15,268 nucleotides of DNA from an uncultured Veillonellaceae bacterium (GTDB lineage Bacteria; Bacillota; Negativicutes; Veillonellales; Negativicoccaceae), in NCBI GenBank assembly GCA_902488965.1, contig CABTYA010000020.1, forward strand, positions 1-15,268, written 5' to 3'. Positions 13,692 through 15,268 of this stretch are shown one piece after another (the stretch's first letter is position 1; each line of letters starts with the position of its first letter). Under the pieces are notes generated by a model that made no database searches, was not told the origin of the DNA, and saw only the letters and a list, made by a program, of their open reading frames with translations. Made by a program: the position numbers and the translations under genes.

Positions 13692-14975
13692 TTATTCGGT
13701 CGGCGCGGGAATGATCGTCCGTCCGTGCATATAGTGCTGCAGCGCCTTCGGAATGAGTACCGAGCCGTCCGGCTGCTGGTAGTTTTCCAAAATGGCCGCC
13801 ACGGTTCGTCCGACCGCCAGTCCCGATCCGTTCAGCGTGTGCAGGTACTGCGCTTTGGCTTTCGGTTCGGGGCGGTACTTGATATTGGCGCGGCGCGCTT
13901 GGAAATCTTCGCAGTTCGAGCAGGAAGAGATTTCGCGGTACTTGTGCTGTGCCGGCATCCATACTTCCACGTCATACGTCTTGGCCGCGGAGAAACCGAT
14001 ATCGCCCGTACACAGGACGATGACCCGATAGGCGAGTCCCAGCCGTTTGAGGATTTCTTCCGCTTCCGCCGTCATCTGTTCGAGTTCGGCGTAGGATTCT
14101 TCCGGCTTGGCGAACTTGACCATTTCCACTTTGTGGAACTGATGCTGACGAATCAAACCGCGTGTATCGCGTCCCGCCGATCCCGCTTCCGCACGGAAGC
14201 ACGGCGTGAACGCGCACAGGCGTTGCGGCAAGTCGACCCCATCGAGCACTTCGTCGCGGTAGTAGTTCGTCAGCGGCACTTCCGCCGTCGGCGTCAAGTA
14301 ATAGGGCAATCCTTCGACCTTGAACATATCCTCGGCAAACTTCGGCAGCTGCCCCGTCCCCGTCATGCTGTCGGCATTGATGAGGTACGGCGGAATCATT
14401 TCCTGAAAACCGAATTCTTCCGTGTGCATGTCGAGCATGAAATTGTACACCGCGCGTTCGAGTTTGGCGCCGAGTCCGACGTAAAAATGAAAGCGCGCGC
14501 CGGTCACTTTGGCCGCCCGTTCGGGGTCGAGAATGCCGAGTTTGGCACCGATATCCCAATGCGCCAGCGGTTCACCGTCAAATGTCGGCGGCGTGCCGAC
14601 CCGGCGAATTTCGACGTTGTCGTCTTCATCCGCGCCGACCGGTACGTCGGCGGCGCACATATTCGGCAACCGCAGCAGGCCGGCGTGCAACTCGCTCTCA
14701 ATCTCGCGCAGCGCTTCGTCATGCGCCGAGATCCGATCGCCGAGCGTTTTCATCGCGGCGATTTCCGCATCGGCCGATTCGCCGGCACGTTTTTTCGCGG
14801 CGATATCTTTGCTGGCGCGATTGCGCTCCTGTTTCCATGCTTCGACTTCAACGAGCATGTCCCGCCGCTTGGTATCGAGCGCCAATAACGCATCGAGATC
14901 GGCTTCGTGATGCCGGTGCGCCAGATTGTCCCGCACCCGCTGCGTTTCTTCCCGAATCAATTTCATGTCCAACAT
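13692..14975 (-). CDS. serS: Seryl-tRNA synthetase
   Basis: A 427-residue class II aminoacyl-tRNA synthetase charging tRNA-Ser (and tRNA-Sec if present) with serine. Seen: an N-terminal two-helix coiled-coil arm (about 30-100) that grips the tRNA long arm, TAEVPLTN at 230-237, motif 2 FRAEAGSAGRDTRGLIRQHQ from 260, the EISSCSNCEDFQARR substrate region near 348-362, and motif 3 NGSGLAVGRTVAAILENYQ at 382-400. Full length, nothing missing. The ATG at 14975 follows AAAGAGGGAC. Its upstream leader is too short (under 40 nt) for a T-box, so control by uncharged tRNA-Ser through that route is not expected. It is followed by a terminator and is therefore largely separate from tig. Confidence 0.99.
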   Translation of the reverse strand: MLDMKLIREETQRVRDNLAHRHHEADLDALLALDTKRRDMLVEVEAWKQERNRASKDIAAKKRAGESADAEIAAMKTLGDRISAHDEALREIESELHAGLLRLPNMCAADVPVGADEDDNVEIRRVGTPPTFDGEPLAHWDIGAKLGILDPERAAKVTGARFHFYVGLGAKLERAVYNFMLDMHTEEFGFQEMIPPYLINADSMTGTGQLPKFAEDMFKVEGLPYYLTPTAEVPLTNYYRDEVLDGVDLPQRLCAFTPCFRAEAGSAGRDTRGLIRQHQFHKVEMVKFAKPEESYAELEQMTAEAEEILKRLGLAYRVIVLCTGDIGFSAAKTYDVEVWMPAQHKYREISSCSNCEDFQARRANIKYRPEPKAKAQYLHTLNGSGLAVGRTVAAILENYQQPDGSVLIPKALQHYMHGRTIIPAPTE

Positions 14976-15013
14976 GGGTATGTCCCTCTTTCCGTCATCG
15001 TAGTATCTTTTTT

Positions 15014-15022
15014 ATTGTATCA
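15014..15022 (-). promoter_or_regulatory. Probable extended -10 promoter of serS
   Basis: Minus strand TGATACAAT: a TGn extension joined to TACAAT at 15019-15014, 39 nt before the serS ATG. The expected -35 position (15042-15037, TGTGAG) is poor and overlaps the stop of the preceding gene. serS could also be read through from that gene, which has no terminator. Confidence 0.45.
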
Positions 15023-15037
15023 CAGCCGCCCGATTTC

Positions 15038-15268
15038 TCACAGTCCCCGCTGATCGATTCCGCTGCACAAATACCCCAGATGCGACGTCGCGTTGAGCGT
15101 TACGATTCGCCAGCTGCCGCTGCCGTATTCGAGGAGATTGAGGCAGCCGTTGTCCTGTTTGAATTGCCAAAAGTGAGCGGGCGTGAGCCCCAGTATCTCC
15201 GCCAAGAGGACTTTGTTCACCGCGTCATGCGCCACGACCAGTATCGTATGCCGTCTTCTGCTTGAAAA
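15038..15268 (-). CDS. Histidine phosphatase family protein, C-terminal part (cut by window edge)
   Basis: The last 76 residues of a phosphoglycerate-mutase-like phosphatase, open through the right edge of the window. Seen: TILVVAHDAVNKVLLAEILGL, where the histidine matches the second catalytic His of the family, followed by the typical HFWQFKQDNGCLNLLEY and the end ATSHLG. The N-terminal RHG motif with the phosphorylated His lies outside. Members include alpha-ribazole phosphatase (CobC), GpmB-like phosphatases and others of unclear substrate; this fragment cannot tell them apart. It lies 62 bp upstream of serS on the same strand with no terminator between. Confidence 0.85.
   Translation of the reverse strand, partial: FSSRRRHTILVVAHDAVNKVLLAEILGLTPAHFWQFKQDNGCLNLLEYGSGSWRIVTLNATSHLGYLCSGIDQRGL

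Noticed and set aside
14976..15037. T-box riboswitch for serS.
   Set aside because: The intergenic gap is only 62 bp and holds no terminator hairpin or T-box-like sequence.

Overview
The window looks like chromosomal DNA of a GC-rich, outer-membrane-bearing Firmicute (class Negativicutes, for example a Veillonellales or Selenomonadales member). A TonB-dependent receptor and an SLH-plus-barrel (OmpM-like) protein imply an outer membrane. The tig-clpP-clpX-lon-engB order and the strong GGAGG ribosome sites are Firmicute traits. Genus cannot be fixed from the sequence. All genes but one (5799-6743) read on the minus strand.

Left part (1-5657, minus strand): a haem/iron acquisition and haem-opening operon. 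From its promoter near 5629-5657 the order is a short leader with an intrinsic terminator, a small flavodoxin, a HutW/ChuW-type radical SAM enzyme, a substrate-binding protein, a FecCD-type permease and a FecE/BtuD-type ATPase. After a 130-bp gap containing a second terminator-like hairpin comes a TonB-dependent receptor that runs off the left edge. The first five genes are spaced by 3 bp or overlap by 1-8 bp. Inferred working order: the receptor brings haem through the outer membrane, the ABC transporter brings it into the cytoplasm, and the radical SAM enzyme opens the porphyrin ring without oxygen, with the flavodoxin as probable electron carrier. The radical SAM protein carries an unusual methionine-rich C-terminal extension.

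Middle (5658-6796): a divergent, well-formed promoter drives a single plus-strand gene for a polytopic membrane protein faintly like TSUP/TauE-SafE transporters. It ends at a perfect, probably bidirectional terminator shared with the converging minus-strand genes.

Right part (6820-15268, minus strand): a protein-quality-control block. In transcription order: the C-terminal end of a histidine phosphatase, serS, a terminator that overlaps the next promoter, tig-clpP-clpX, a terminator, then lon-engB and a small SLH/OmpM-like gene coupled by start/stop overlaps. Trigger factor, ClpXP and Lon fold or destroy new and damaged proteins, and EngB assists 50S ribosome assembly. Oddities are a lysine/alanine-rich tail on trigger factor and the very short SLH protein, which looks like an OmpM porin cut off after about two strands.

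The most interesting region is the anaerobic haem operon with its attenuator-like leader, its extended radical SAM enzyme and the second leader before the receptor gene. No CRISPR array, tRNA, rRNA or insertion sequence was seen.
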